A DNA stretch of 64,000 nt from Aradus depressus (GCA_963662175.1 OY759220.1:1922001-1986000); one strand, 5' to 3'; positions 10,677 through 20,869 are shown, numbered from the stretch's first letter. Translations and numbers: made by a program. Notes: generated by a model from the letters alone, not told the origin.

Positions 10677-13646
10677 TTACTCAATTCCACGCTTCTCCAT
10701 CTCTCGGAGCTTCCTGAGGACTTCCGCAGCATACCCGCCGACCGCAGTCCACTTCTCCTGCGACTCCAGCATGCAGCTCACTAGGGTCTCCGGCGTGAGC
10801 GGCTCACCTAGAACTCTTTCGAGCTCATGACGCTCCTCGCTGAAGCGAGCACACTGGAAGAATATGTGCTCAACATCTTCCCTTGCTCCGCAGCAGTGTG
10901 GACAGTCCGGGTCTTCTACTCGTTTAAATCTGAACAGGTATGCCCGGAAACACCCGTGCCCAGACAGAAGTTGGGTCAGGTAGTACCCTACTTCACCGTG
11001 GGGCCGGTTTACCCACTTCTCAATATTCAATATTAATCGGCGGGTCCACCTGCCATTCGGTGAATTTTTCCACCTTGTTTGCCACTGTTGCAGGCTGGTC
11101 TTCCTTTCTTCCTCTCGGATCTGTATTTTTTCTGCTTGATCGGTCGTGCGTCGCAGATAAAGCCTCTGGCGCTCTTCCGCAGTGATGTCTATCGGGGGCA
11201 TTCCAGCTATGACGCACACAGCATCACCGGACACGGTGCGAAATGCGGCCGTCACTCTTATTGCAGCTATCCGATGCACAGCCGCCATCTTGCTTCGGTA
11301 CGTTGCCACCTTAAGGGCTTCTGACCAGATTGGAGCTCCGTAGAGCAGTACTGAGGAGGTAACTGAAGCCAGCAACCTTCTCGCTACTTGTCTTGGTCCA
11401 CCCGCGTTAGGCATTATCCTGGACAGTGCTGCATTGATGTTCGCGGCCTTTTTGCTGGCTTGCTCGATGTGATACTTGAAGGATAGCCTTGCATCCAGCA
11501 TAATACCGAGGTAGCGGATGTAAGGTTGTGACGGGATGGCATGGTCACCAACCTCAAGGGTGATGGTCTCCCTCTTTTTCCTGCTCGTTATCAACACTGT
11601 CTCCGTCTTATGTTCTGCTAGTTGTAGGCCTACTGACTTCATCCACTCATGGATGAGTACCATGACATACTCGAAGTCGCTATTTACTTCGTCCAGGGTC
11701 TTATCAGTAATGACGACTGCCACGTCATCTGCAAACGCCACTAGCTTAACGTTCGCTGGTAGCGGCAGTCTCAATAAGAGATCGTACATCACGTTCCACA
11801 TGAATGGTCCGAGTACCGATCCCTGGGGAACGCCGCCCGTCACATTATACTTTTCGAGTCCATTCTGCGTCTCATAAATTAGCACCCTGTTATGGAAGTA
11901 ATCGGCGACTATCTTCTTGAGGTAACGTGGCACGCTATGTCTCTCTAGTGCTTTCCAGATGCAGTCCCATCTGGCTGAATTAAAGGCATTCTTGACGTCC
12001 AGTGTAGCTACAAGGCAGTAGTGTTTGCTACCGCCTTTCCATCGTTTGCCAGAGATCGCTTCCTTAGCGATGTTTGTCACCGAATTCACTGCGTTCAGCG
12101 TCGATCGAGCCTTCCTAAAACCGTACTGGTTCTCAGAGAGTCCGACGCCTATGGTTTCCTCAAGTCTGTCTAATAGGATTCGCTCCAGGACTTTGCCAGC
12201 ACTATCCAACATGCAGAGAGGGCGGTATGACGATGGCTCGTCTGGAGGCCTTTTCCCCTTGGGAATGAGCACTAGTCTCTGCCTCTTCCATGGTTCTGGG
12301 AATACTCCCTCCCTGAGGCATGCGTTGTACATCTCTAAGAACATATCCGGCTTAGCACTAATAGCAGTTTTTAGCGCTATATTTGGAATACCGTCTAGTC
12401 CAGGGGCCTTGCCTGTTCTCAGTCTTTCACTAGCCTTCCTCAGTTCATCAGGGGTTATCGGAGGGATAAACTCGCACACAGCCACTTCTTCGCTTCGGAG
12501 CTCTTGTTTCAGTTGTTGAGGGAACAACGTCTTCACGATTTTCCTCAAGAGCGTAGGACAGGTCGGCATGGGCATAGGGAAGCTCTTCAGCCTTTTTATG
12601 ACCGTTTTATACGGTGTTCCCCATGGATCCCTGTCAACTTCATTACACAATTCTTTCCAGCATTGCTGCTTGCTGGACCTTATGGCAAGCTTCAATGTTG
12701 TTCGCGCCAGTTTGTATTTTAGTTGCAGCTCTGTGCGATTATCTCTACCACGTGCTCGTTGATATAACCTCCTAGCTCTATTGCAGTCCTTCCGGAGTTG
12801 AGCAATGCCATTATTCCACCAGTAGACGGGAGGATGTTTATAGTTCCTTTGATTCCTAGGCATTAAAGCATCGCAGGCTCCTTTCACACACTCCATGACA
12901 TGTTTCGTTTCGGTTTCCGCTATGCTTTTTTGGCTGGTGTTATCCGTCATTACAAAACGAAAAGCTTCTTCGTCAAATGCCTTTGCCTTCCATCCTGCTA
13001 TCATTCGGCTGCCTGGTGCTCTATTTTTTGGCTCGCATGATACCTGCCACAGAATTGCCTGGTGATCGCTATTTGTGTAGCATTCGCTCACTTCCCATTC
13101 CGTATTGCTATTGACTAGTCGACCGCTGACGAAAGTCAGGTCAACTATGGACCCTGTATTTCCCCTGCGGAATGTGAACTCGTCACCTTTGTTGAGTAGC
13201 ACTACATCCAAAGAAGCAAAAGCCTCCAAGAGTGCCTGCCCTCTAGTATTCGTTTCTACGCTGCCCCAATCCTCAGCCCATGCATTGAAGTCTCCGGCGA
13301 TCGCCAGCGGACTGTGCCCCCTGGCATCATCGACCAACCGGTCCAGAAAGTCTTCGAATTCCTCAATCTTTGCGTTGGGAGAAGCGTAGCAGCTATAGAA
13401 GTGGATACCATCCATCTTCACCCGCACGAAGCCAGACTCTGGTCTCTTCATAGTCTCCTGGAAAGGTCGCCCTAGGCACGACCAAACTGCCGCCCAGCTA
13501 GTGTTATCTGCTGCCCAGGGTTGGCTATCGACATTTTTGTATTGCTCAGAGAGTATAGCTATGTCGATATTCTTTTCGCGTACTGTCTGCCACAATAGAT
13601 CTTGCGCAGCTTCACAATGATTGAGGTTGAGTTGTAGGATCCTCAT
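10677..13646 (-). CDS. R1-clade ORF2: APE endonuclease and reverse transcriptase
   Basis: The protein has 989 residues if the ATG at 13646 is used. That ATG overlaps the ORF1 stop as ATGA, a usual coupling in this clade; the frame is open for 15 codons further upstream. Residues 1-205 are an apurinic-type endonuclease (LNLNHCEAAQDLL near 6, GDFNAW at 118, NSDHQA at 192) that nicks the target. Residues about 400-700 are the reverse transcriptase: GKAPGLDGIP at 412, LDVKNAF at 549, GVPQGSVLGP at 605, and catalytic FADD at 638. Near the C-terminus is the C-x2-C-x8-H-x4-C zinc motif of the clade (C915, C918, H927, C932). No stop or frameshift interrupts it. The protein would act by target-primed reverse transcription in the nucleus. 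R1 placement rests on the LNHCEAAQDLLWQTVRE wording, ORF layout and the C-terminal zinc motif. Confidence 0.93.
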   Translation of the reverse strand: MRILQLNLNHCEAAQDLLWQTVREKNIDIAILSEQYKNVDSQPWAADNTSWAAVWSCLGRPFQETMKRPESGFVRVKMDGIHFYSCYASPNAKIEEFEDFLDRLVDDARGHSPLAIAGDFNAWAEDWGSVETNTRGQALLEAFASLDVVLLNKGDEFTFRRGNTGSIVDLTFVSGRLVNSNTEWEVSECYTNSDHQAILWQVSCEPKNRAPGSRMIAGWKAKAFDEEAFRFVMTDNTSQKSIAETETKHVMECVKGACDALMPRNQRNYKHPPVYWWNNGIAQLRKDCNRARRLYQRARGRDNRTELQLKYKLARTTLKLAIRSSKQQCWKELCNEVDRDPWGTPYKTVIKRLKSFPMPMPTCPTLLRKIVKTLFPQQLKQELRSEEVAVCEFIPPITPDELRKASERLRTGKAPGLDGIPNIALKTAISAKPDMFLEMYNACLREGVFPEPWKRQRLVLIPKGKRPPDEPSSYRPLCMLDSAGKVLERILLDRLEETIGVGLSENQYGFRKARSTLNAVNSVTNIAKEAISGKRWKGGSKHYCLVATLDVKNAFNSARWDCIWKALERHSVPRYLKKIVADYFHNRVLIYETQNGLEKYNVTGGVPQGSVLGPFMWNVMYDLLLRLPLPANVKLVAFADDVAVVITDKTLDEVNSDFEYVMVLIHEWMKSVGLQLAEHKTETVLITSRKKRETITLEVGDHAIPSQPYIRYLGIMLDARLSFKYHIEQASKKAANINAALSRIMPNAGGPRQVARRLLASVTSSVLLYGAPIWSEALKVATYRSKMAAVHRIAAIRVTAAFRTVSGDAVCVIAGMPPIDITAEERQRLYLRRTTDQAEKIQIREEERKTSLQQWQTRWKNSPNGRWTRRLILNIEKWVNRPHGEVGYYLTQLLSGHGCFRAYLFRFKRVEDPDCPHCCGAREDVEHIFFQCARFSEERHELERVLGEPLTPETLVSCMLESQEKWTAVGGYAAEVLRKLREMEKRGIE

Positions 13647-15007
13647 TTTCTTTTCGTCGCTGTCCGCATTGCTTCGGCGAATAGTGGGCATTTCCTACTA
13701 CCAGCTACATGATCTTTCTTTACCTTGTTATCTTTCTCCAGGCAAAGTACACAACAAGGATTGTTAGTGCATATGTCCGCCTTGTGACCATTTTTCCCGC
13801 ACTTGAAGCAATCCTGAGCCCTATCAACTTCGCTTTTACAGTTCCGTGATAGGTGTCCAAAATGCCAGCACTTGTAACATTTCGTGAGGCGCGTTTTTTC
13901 TCTAATACGACAGTTTACCCAACCAATGCGGATTTTACCATCTTCGACAGCCTTTCTGGCGATCTCGGCTGGGAGGTTGGCCACTGCAGTTTGAGTGCCC
14001 CCGTAAGCTTTTCTAACAGATTTGATCGAGTCGAGCACTATCCCGTTTACGTCCTTGAAGTGCTTGGTTAGAGCCTCTAGGATGTCTTCTTTTGTTGAAG
14101 CTTCATCCAAATCTTTGATTTCCACTTCAATGTGGTGTACCCGGCTACCTACTTTCGCGTCCTCACCTAGAGCCGCTCCAATAGATGATGTAAAGTAGGC
14201 AGTTTGCTCAGTAGCGGACTTATCTAGTATGAGGATCAGGTCTCCGGACATGGTTTTCCTGATCCTATGTACTTTGTTCCCCAACTCTTCCAAGTTAGGG
14301 TCTTTTTTGACTTTACTTAGGATTTCCGCATACGACAGGCTGCCCTTCTTCTGGATGATAATCGCTCCACTGAGTGTTGGCTTCGGTCGCTGCTTCGGAG
14401 GCTTTGGGATTTTCCTCGGCTTCTTCCTGTCAACATTCTGCCATTGCTCTTCCGGCGGCCGGACAGAGGACTGGGTCTCTGGTTTTTCTCCCGGTTTAGG
14501 AGAGTTTCTTGAGTCTTTCTCCTTCTTCCTCTTGGCAGTGACATCCCTTAGTTCTGAGCTGTCTTTCTTCCTCTTCGTTTTTTCTGCCGGAGTTCCCAAT
14601 CCAGCAGGAGCAGCCGCCTTGAAGATTGGAGATGTCTGCGTCCCCCTAGGTGTCCCTGGAGGTTGCTGTTCCTTCATTCCATCCTTGGCTTTAGTAACTT
14701 CTGCATAATTAATCCTGGCATAAGCGCTTTTTACAGCCTTTGCCATAGTATGGATCTCCTTATGGATGTTCTTTTTTCCTGCTAAGAACTTAGTCAGCAC
14801 ATCTATTTTGAGTCCTAGCCACTCAAACGCTTGCTGTCCCTTATCCTCTGGCTTCTTAGGCACTGTTAGGCCCGTATGTTCCACCTCCTTGTCTTCTTGC
14901 AATGTTTGACCCTCCCCAGAATCCGTGGGGTCAACCTCCGAAGAGGGTGGATTTTCCGGTAAAACCGGCCTGCCACCTGGGGTATTATTTCCAGTTTGCG
15001 TTTGCAT
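13643..15007 (-). CDS. R1-clade ORF1: gag-like nucleic-acid-binding protein
   Basis: This 454-residue protein has a long charged, low-complexity middle (residues about 100-215, rich in Lys, Pro and Glu). An RNA-binding fold region follows (about 220-360), and three CCHC-type zinc knuckles lie at the C-terminus: CYKCWHFGHLSRNC at 377, CFKCGKNGHKADIC at 400, and a CVLC...H....C motif at about 419-440. Three knuckles in this order are typical of R1-clade ORF1 proteins, which coat the element RNA. Its stop codon TGA shares bases with the ORF2 ATG. The start is the first ATG of the frame, about 79 bp from the element's 5' end. The ORF is intact. Confidence 0.9.
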   Translation of the reverse strand: MQTQTGNNTPGGRPVLPENPPSSEVDPTDSGEGQTLQEDKEVEHTGLTVPKKPEDKGQQAFEWLGLKIDVLTKFLAGKKNIHKEIHTMAKAVKSAYARINYAEVTKAKDGMKEQQPPGTPRGTQTSPIFKAAAPAGLGTPAEKTKRKKDSSELRDVTAKRKKEKDSRNSPKPGEKPETQSSVRPPEEQWQNVDRKKPRKIPKPPKQRPKPTLSGAIIIQKKGSLSYAEILSKVKKDPNLEELGNKVHRIRKTMSGDLILILDKSATEQTAYFTSSIGAALGEDAKVGSRVHHIEVEIKDLDEASTKEDILEALTKHFKDVNGIVLDSIKSVRKAYGGTQTAVANLPAEIARKAVEDGKIRIGWVNCRIREKTRLTKCYKCWHFGHLSRNCKSEVDRAQDCFKCGKNGHKADICTNNPCCVLCLEKDNKVKKDHVAGSRKCPLFAEAMRTATKRK

Positions 15008-15086
15008 TGCATCTTTTTTCCTGTTTGGTCCGCGGGAAGTATATTATTTCCTTCCTACCCTGCAGCATCCTAAGATTCTCGATTCT

Positions 15087-15327
15087 CGTCCTATGCTAGG
15101 TGTCCTACTCTAAGCGTCCTATGCTAGGTGTCCCTACTCTAAGCGTCCTATGCTAGGTGTCCCTACTCTAAGCGTCCTATGCTAGGTGTCCCTACTCTAA
15201 GCGTCCTATGCTAGGTGTCCTACTCTAAGCGTCCTATGCTAGGTGTCCTACTCTAAGCGTCCTATGCTAGGTGTCCCTACTCTAAGCGTCCTATGCTAGG
15301 TGTCCTACTCTAAGCGTCCTATGCTAT
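15087..15327 (+). repeat. 28/29-bp minisatellite, right block, about 8 units
   Basis: The same units as at 10012-10416 continue in the same orientation after the retrotransposon, starting with the duplicated CGTCCTATGCTAGG. The pre-insertion array was about 630 bp. Confidence 0.95.
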
Positions 15328-15337
15328 TCGATGTATA

Positions 15338-15840
15338 CATTCATTCATAAATAAAACAAACTTATTTTTGAAATATTGTCTATTCCACTAAAGATATATA
15401 TACATATATAACTACCGGTTTCGGCTTTATACCATCGTCCTGTTATTAATATTTGGTTCCATATATATGTTTCAAGTTATCTAAATCTTAACATTATTAT
15501 TAATTTTATTTCTATTTTTTATTATTTACTTGTATTTGTATTTATTTATTTGTTATTTTTCCACGTATTAGTCTAGTGACATTGGTTTATGTAAATTCAG
15601 AACTAGGTTTTGTTAAGAAATATTTCATGAGTTAGCTAACGGTACAGCCGGGGGACTCCCAAGTTTTAATAGCACCCTTTGACCTGAGATGTATTTGAAG
15701 GGTCGCTCTCTGCAAACCGAAACCGGTAGTTATATATGTATATATATCTTTAGTGGAATAGACAATATTTCAAAAATAAGTTTGTTTTATTTATTTATTA
15801 CAAGTTTCCACAATATGTCCGCGTTTCTCAACTTAGAAGT
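15338..15840. repeat. Inverted-repeat element, Penelope-like terminal motif
   Basis: The left arm (about 15340-15425) and right arm (about 15717-15795) are reverse complements through ATTGTCTATTCCACTAAAGA and a TATATA-rich stretch to CTACCGGTTTCGG. Reading outward from the left arm on the minus strand gives ACGATGGTATAAAGCCGAAA, a degenerate hammerhead-like core. The right end continues with ACAAGTTTCCACAATATGTC, which is shared with 23410-23450, so both belong to one family. The centre has no gene. Confidence 0.65.
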
Positions 15841-16165
15841 TGTACATTCATTCAATCGTCCATGTTCATTCTACCAGGAGTTTTCGAGCTCACAGAAAAA
15901 TAGATACACAGACATATGCCCAAAATTGGCAAAAAATATGTGTCCAATATAGACTCAGTGGGCGTTAATTCAAGACTGGATCGCAATTACAAAGCCACCT
16001 GGACTGTTGGGACTGTATTTTCTTTTTCGGTAGGAGAGGATAAAGGATGGAGAAAGGTGATATATCGTTGGAAATGTTCAAGATTAATTACAGGAAACTG
16101 GAGGCTCTTCTGAAGGAGAGATCACACAGGAGCCGGCCTCTCATATCCAGCAGTCAGATACATAG
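15841..16165. other. Intergenic sequence, nothing recognised
   Basis: Short open frames only. No repeat or gene that I recognise. Confidence 0.4.
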
Positions 16166-16194
16166 AAAGTGGGGCTGGATTCCAGTCTACTTCC

Positions 16195-16300
16195 ACTAAT
16201 TTGTATCTCCCTCAGTTCACTTCTCCAGTTATACGTGGTATAGAGGAAGTTATGTAACCTGTTGAAAATTTGATCAATTCGGGTTTTCAAACCCTTGAGT
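16195..16300 (-). repeat. Family A 3' end
   Basis: On the minus strand this reads AACAGGTTACATAACTTCCT followed by CTATACCACGTATAACTGGA and GAAGTGAACTG. It gives a clear unexpanded version of the family 3' tail, including TGGAGAAGT. Confidence 0.65.
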
Positions 16301-16435
16301 CCAAGAAAGAAAAAATTCATGTATCCAAACCTAAGGCACCTGACTTTCAGCCAAATTGTGGTTCTTATGTAACTGGAACCTACGATACAAGATCTTATGC
16401 CATGAAATATTATACCTGACGACACGTATTGGGGG

Positions 16436-16458
16436 GTGGGGGGGGGGGGGGGGGGGGA
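16436..16458 (+). repeat. Poly-G tract
   Basis: A nearly pure G run with one T near its start. Confidence 0.8.
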
Positions 16459-16585
16459 TAAACTCAAAAATTATAATAAAACACAGAATTGTGTACGAGG
16501 ATTTTGAAGTCAGTTTCGTGCTAATTCCCTGGTATACGTTTTATTATTAATTTGGTACGTCTAGTTTTATTCTGTGTTAGTGTTA

Positions 16586-16931
16586 GGTTAGGTTAGGTTT
16601 TATGACTCATGCCCGGGCTTTAACTACGAGGTCATATCGCCTACTACCAGAGCGCTCTTTCGACACTCTGGTGGACATGAGCCCGACTCTACTGTGGGAG
16701 TCCTGAATTTTGCCCACCCTAAATTTTTATTCATCTAGGGTAGGGGTCTTTAACGAGTACCTGACATCGTACAGGCTCGGGACCATCGCTTAACGTCCCA
16801 TCCGAAGGACGGCGTGCTTAAGTTTATTTTACCTCCCAGATAAAAGAAACTAAGGGCCTCGGTCGGGCTACGAACCCACTACCTTGAGCTCAGAAGTCAA
16901 GCACGCATACCACTGAGCTACCGGCGCCCTC
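16586..16931 (-). mobile_element. SINE-1, near full-length, perfect target duplication
   Basis: This copy is flanked by the 12-bp duplication GTGTTAGTGTTA (16574-16585 and 16932-16943). On the minus strand, the tRNA-like head comes first (GCGCCGGTAGCTCAGTGGTA, then B box GGTTCGTAGC). The body follows (GACGTTAAGCGATGGTCC, GAGTACCTGAC region, AGAGCGCTCTGGTAGTAGGC) and then the end CCCGGGCATGAGTCATAAAA. The tail is AACCTAACCTAACC, i.e. CCTAA repeats. The internal A and B boxes are a polymerase III promoter. The copy sits in the 5' flank of the Helitron-like remnant. Confidence 0.92.
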
Positions 16932-16952
16932 GTGTTAGTGTTAAATAGTTAA

Positions 16953-17326
16953 AAATGCCAAAAACTTCAACGGAACGTGTTCGACAATTCCGTGCAAGAC
17001 AAAGCAAACACAGCAACAAGAAGGTCGACATGACGTCATTTTTAGAAATAACGCTCCATTTACATTTTTAATTTATTAAAATTCATTAAAATTATTTTAA
17101 AGAAAAATTTGATTTAACTATTTTCAAGGACCCAAAACGATCTACAACCAAACATGGTACAACTTTAGATGCTGTTTTTACAAGATATTTCCATAAAGTT
17201 GACAAAACAATATTTATATCACACTTTATTTATCACAAACCACTCGTAACATTTGTAAGAAACAGTGAAGAACCAGATCAATTAAATATAATTTTTAAAT
17301 ATTTTTATTGTCCTTTATTAACCTAA
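16953..17326 (+). pseudogene. Internally deleted Helitron-like element: N-terminal start and endonuclease C-terminus
   Basis: Near 16955 a start reads MPKTSTERVRQFRARQ, an opening seen in Helitron replicase ORFs of insects (from memory, not checked by a search). After about 110 bp, a 75-codon open frame (17099-17326, no ATG) contains KHGTTLDAVFTRY and YHKPLV. These resemble the end of an apurinic-type endonuclease domain attached to Helitron proteins. Rep and helicase domains are absent, so this would be a deletion derivative. Helitron origin is inference; an endonuclease remnant from another element is possible. The ends were not determined. Confidence 0.45.
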
Positions 17327-17374
17327 AATTTACCTACTTTAAAATGGTGAGTACTTATAAAAATCAATTTGAAA

Positions 17375-17375
17375 A

Positions 17376-17406
<31 letters not shown>

Positions 17407-17410
17407 CAAG
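17375..17410. repeat. (TA)n microsatellite
   Basis: Dinucleotide TA run interrupted by single A insertions. Confidence 0.85.
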
Positions 17411-17436
17411 CATGTTACCTACCATAGGTAAAGCAG

Positions 17437-17675
17437 ATTAGTAACTTTAAGCAGATTGCTAACTTTAGGCAGGTTAGTAACTTTACACAGGTTAGTAACT
17501 CTAAGCAGGTTAGTAACTCTAAGCAGGTTAGTAACTTTACACAGGTTAGTAACTCTAAGCAGGTTAGTAACTCTAAGCAGGTTAGTAACTTTACACAGGT
17601 TAGTAACTTTACACAGGTTAGTAACTTTACACAGGTTAGTAACTCTAAGCAGGTTAGTAACTCTAAGCAGGCTAT
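17437..17675 (+). repeat. 18-bp minisatellite, about 13 units
   Basis: The unit is GTTAGTAACTCTAAGCAG, with a second form GTTAGTAACTTTACACAG. The two forms are mixed in blocks. Eighteen is a multiple of 3, so a repeat frame (LVTLSR) stays open; it is not a gene. Confidence 0.95.
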
Positions 17676-19490
17676 ACGTACCCGTCGTTATTCGTTGGCA
17701 TAGAGTTTCCTTCTCTTACTTTTTTACCATCAAAAAAAGGTGTCTAATACTTTTCATAAAGTCAGATAAATAATGCGAACCTAAAAACTAAATTTTAACT
17801 TATAGTAGAAGACTTTTCCACCAACACAACAGAGGTAAGTCCTTAAATTGTTATCAATTCTGATTAAAGTTAATGGTGAGTTATATCAAAGTCACTTAAT
17901 TAACGAAAAGTAACATTAAAATATATTTATAGAAAGTTGAATTGACAATCATGCCTAAAAAATTTGAAAAAAATCACAATACCCAAGGACAAACATTCGT
18001 TAATAGGCTTTCCATATAGCGACTTCGGAACTTTAAGAAGAGAACTATTGAGAAATTTGATTAAGGCCTATCGATACTACGTTAACTATTCCCCACTACC
18101 AGCTGTTTCATATAACGACTTCGGAACCATAAAAATAGAACTATTGAGAGATTCGATTACGCCTATCGATACTACATACACAAAAATCAAATATTTTCTT
18201 TAAAAAAATGTGTCTTTGAGAGCGCTAAAATTTTTGATAACAACATTGAATTTTTGTGATTTGGATATATCCTAGGAAGTGAAGTGGATGTGGTTGTGGT
18301 TGTGGTCTTGTCCGAAGATGACTTCCTTCAGTTCCTGGCAGACCACAGGGGAGGTAGGATAATAAATGTTTCAAAAAGTCTCCTTGGTTTCCAGACCACG
18401 ACCGGTCTCTCGTAAAATATTAACGTGGAGCTGGAGGCAGCACTCCAGGTTGAACATCTTGCGGGGGGGCCGCCCCTCCCGAAAAATCCATCCCCTACTA
18501 GCAGTCCCTCTCATTACTCGATTATTCATTGCGAGTAGGAAATGTAGGAGTGGAAACACATTTTTTCAGAGTTTTAAATTAAAGTCCTGAAGAAAATTTT
18601 GTAAAATATATGGAAGTGACCCAGTATCAAACACAAAACTAGGTAACGAGTTGTCTATGAATTACGTCACGCGTCAAGAGGAATCTTAAGTAGCATAATA
18701 TAATCTTAATTGCGAAAAATCGAAAACAAGTTTTCAACGAAATTTTACGATTCAGGGTTCCTGAACACTATTTGACCATTTTATAGATTAGATTTTGGCC
18801 AAAATCAGGCGGAAATGAAGACTACTTTATTTCTGAACCTAAGTAGGTACATTTTACAAGATACAGCTTATATTTATAACTTAATGAAAAGTCTCTTCGA
18901 ACAAAAGTTGAAGAGAATACTGAAAAGCACATGTTATAGTTATAGTAAGTTTTTTTCTAAGGCCTCCAAGTTTGCGGAATTTATGCCAAAAACCGTCTTA
19001 AAATGACGTCTCGAATTTAGACAATTGCTCGAAATTACGCGAAAATAGTTAGTTCTATCGATCAATTGGTCCCAACAAAAAATGCTTCTTATTAAATTTC
19101 CAACCACCGAATACCAACAAATAATAAAATTTCTTTTCATTTCATTTTCAACCATCGATATGCCCTCAGATTTCAGATAGGACCTTATTGGATTGTATTG
19201 ACCAATGTTACAGCGCTCCAAAGATATATCTATCATTATGGAGTAGTTCCATGTTTACAACACAAGTAGTGGAGACGAAAACGAAAACTCTCTTGTCAAA
19301 AATACCCATGAAATTATTTTAAAAAATCTGATGTGATCATAACATGAGTTTTATATCCACTACATTTTTACTTATCATTCCCCTCCTCTAGTCTTCTAAA
19401 TTTATTTCTCCCTAATTTCAAAAGGGCATTACTTCAATAAAAATAAGGCCATTTCCACAAAGAAACCCGCTGATGCCGTAACTTTCTTCG
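17676..19490. other. AT-rich intergenic sequence
   Basis: No supported gene. The frame at 17964-18203 contains two related ~30-codon segments (both with DFGT..ELLR), so it reflects an imperfect direct repeat of about 120 bp (near 18017 and 18110). GTGGTTGTGGTTGTGGT lies near 18290. Confidence 0.5.
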
Positions 19491-19499
19491 ACTGGCTAG

Positions 19500-19870
19500 C
19501 CGTGAGGTATGGAGAGAGCCCAGTTGGCTAGCCGGTTGGATGAGTCACCAAGGATTCAAAAGATAATTTCTCCATTAGTTTGAGGAAGTGAGGTATGGTG
19601 AGAGCCCAGTTGGCTAGCCGGTTGGATGATTCACCAAGGATTCAAAAGATAATTTCTCCATTAGTTTGAGGAAGTGAGGTATGGAAAGAGCCCAGTTAGC
19701 TAGCCGGTTGGATGAGTCACCAAGGATTCAAAAGATAATTTCTCCATTAGTTTGAGGAAGTGAGGTATGGAGAGAGCCCAGTTGGCTAGCCGGTTGGATG
19801 AGTCACCAAGGATTCAAAAGATAATTTCTCCATTAGTTTGAGGAAGTGAGGTATGGAGAGAGCCCAGTTC
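19500..19870 (+). repeat. ~87-bp tandem repeat, 4.3 copies
   Basis: Units start GTGAGGTATGGAGAGAGCCC (near 19502, 19588, 19674, 19761, 19847) and include GGCTAGCCGGTTGGATGAGT and CAAAAGATAATTTCTCCATT. Copies are almost identical, which indicates recent amplification. Confidence 0.92.
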
Positions 19871-20087
19871 GGACTTTTCCTGCCACCACCTCCAATTCTA
19901 AGCCGATTACAGACTTTTCTAAATAAAGTTTTTCTTGGAAGCTTGGGCTGAAAGCTTTCTGGGGCCTAGCCTCGGATCAACAAAATTCATGAGGAAAAGT
20001 AGCTTCTTTAGGTGAGGGCGGTCCATAAAGAATACAGCCGAACCTCTGGACTCGTTCAAACGTTATATATGTGTACGTCTCGGACTC

Positions 20088-20111
20088 GGGGGGGAGGGGG
20101 GGGGGGGGGCA
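20088..20111 (+). repeat. G-rich tract
   Basis: A run of G broken by a single A. It abuts the truncated 5' end of the non-LTR fragment. Confidence 0.8.
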
Positions 20112-20120
20112 ATCCGACAC

Positions 20121-20395
20121 ATGGAAGAAGCCAAAAGAAAATATAGCCCGAACTGCGCGTGCGGTGGCGTCGAGACTGCGAAACACGTAGTCATCGAATG
20201 TCCACTGTACGATGGGCCTAGGGCGTTGATACGCTCAACCGGATCGTACCTGGGACTGACCCTGCAGCAGCTGGTGGTCGAGTCTACTTACCCGGCATTC
20301 ATCCAATTTGTAGCGGAGTGGAGGAGGCGAAAAATGCCTCCTAACCTCGAGCCTCGGCGGACCGCCGGTGTCAATAACACCTGGCGCTCCTAACC
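20121..20395 (+). pseudogene. Non-LTR retrotransposon ORF2, C-terminal fragment
   Basis: An open frame of about 90 codons carries the C-terminal zinc motif of APE-type non-LTR retrotransposons (CACGGVETAKHVVIECPLY, i.e. C-x-C-x7-H-x4-C). YDGPRALIRSTGSYL and a basic end follow. The reverse transcriptase domain is missing; the fragment begins next to a poly-G run. A second copy of the same family lies on the minus strand at 30580-31010. Sequence to about 20720 may be its 3' UTR. Confidence 0.75.
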
Positions 20396-20869
20396 CGGCA
20401 TGAACTTTCCGAGTTTCAGCGCACTCCAGAAAGCTACAACTATGGTTCCTCACCGAGGACGAAGAGGGTGTTATGGTCTCACACCAGGGACGAAAGCACC
20501 CAAGAGCTCAGGGGGGTGGTTTTAGTGGAAAGCCAACACGAGGCACCACACTGTGAATGCACGTGCATCCCTTCGTTGAAAGTATTCCCATCGCCCTGCG
20601 GAAAAAAAAGAAAAAAGTGCGAAGATGGTTCGCTAGTGGTCCACTACCCAAGCTGCGACTGACTGAGAGCCTTCTCACCTCAGATAAGGGAAAGATGGTT
20701 CTCATTTAAACATTATTAATATAAGTTCAAAATTACAGTTATCTGAAAGTGAGTTCATCCAGTGACAAATCATTTTGGCTAGAATGCTTAAGAGTATTAC
20801 CCCCTAGTGTACCCTAATTCCAAAAATGTAAAAAAAAAAACATTGTTAGATGACAGACCATGTGTTGAT

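Larger units (their letters stand above)
10417..15086 (-). mobile_element. Full-length R1-clade non-LTR retrotransposon in a minisatellite
   Basis: The element is about 4670 bp and is read on the minus strand. It has a ~79-bp 5' leader (15008-15086), ORF1 (gag-like), ORF2 (endonuclease/reverse transcriptase), a ~212-bp 3' UTR (10465-10676) and a 48-nt poly-A tail (poly-T at 10417-10464). Both sides are the same 28/29-bp minisatellite in phase, with a 14-bp duplication. Both ORFs are intact and much more GC-rich than the neighbourhood. Together with the long pure tail, this suggests a recent, possibly active insertion. R1-clade elements are known for sequence-specific targets (28S rDNA, telomeric TTAGG, microsatellites), so the minisatellite may be the proper target. 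Confidence 0.93.

Noticed and set aside
11536..14708. Several 65-164-codon plus-strand frames within the R1 element
   Set aside because: Mirror frames of GC-rich ORF1 and ORF2.
16580..16600. Telomeric repeat from GGTTAGGTTAGG
   Set aside because: Only two to three units, always at the end of SINE-1; it is the SINE tail.
17964..18203. 79-codon frame with an internal DFGT..ELLR repeat
   Set aside because: The repeat is a ~120-bp imperfect DNA duplication; no domain, and AT-rich chance reading is likely.
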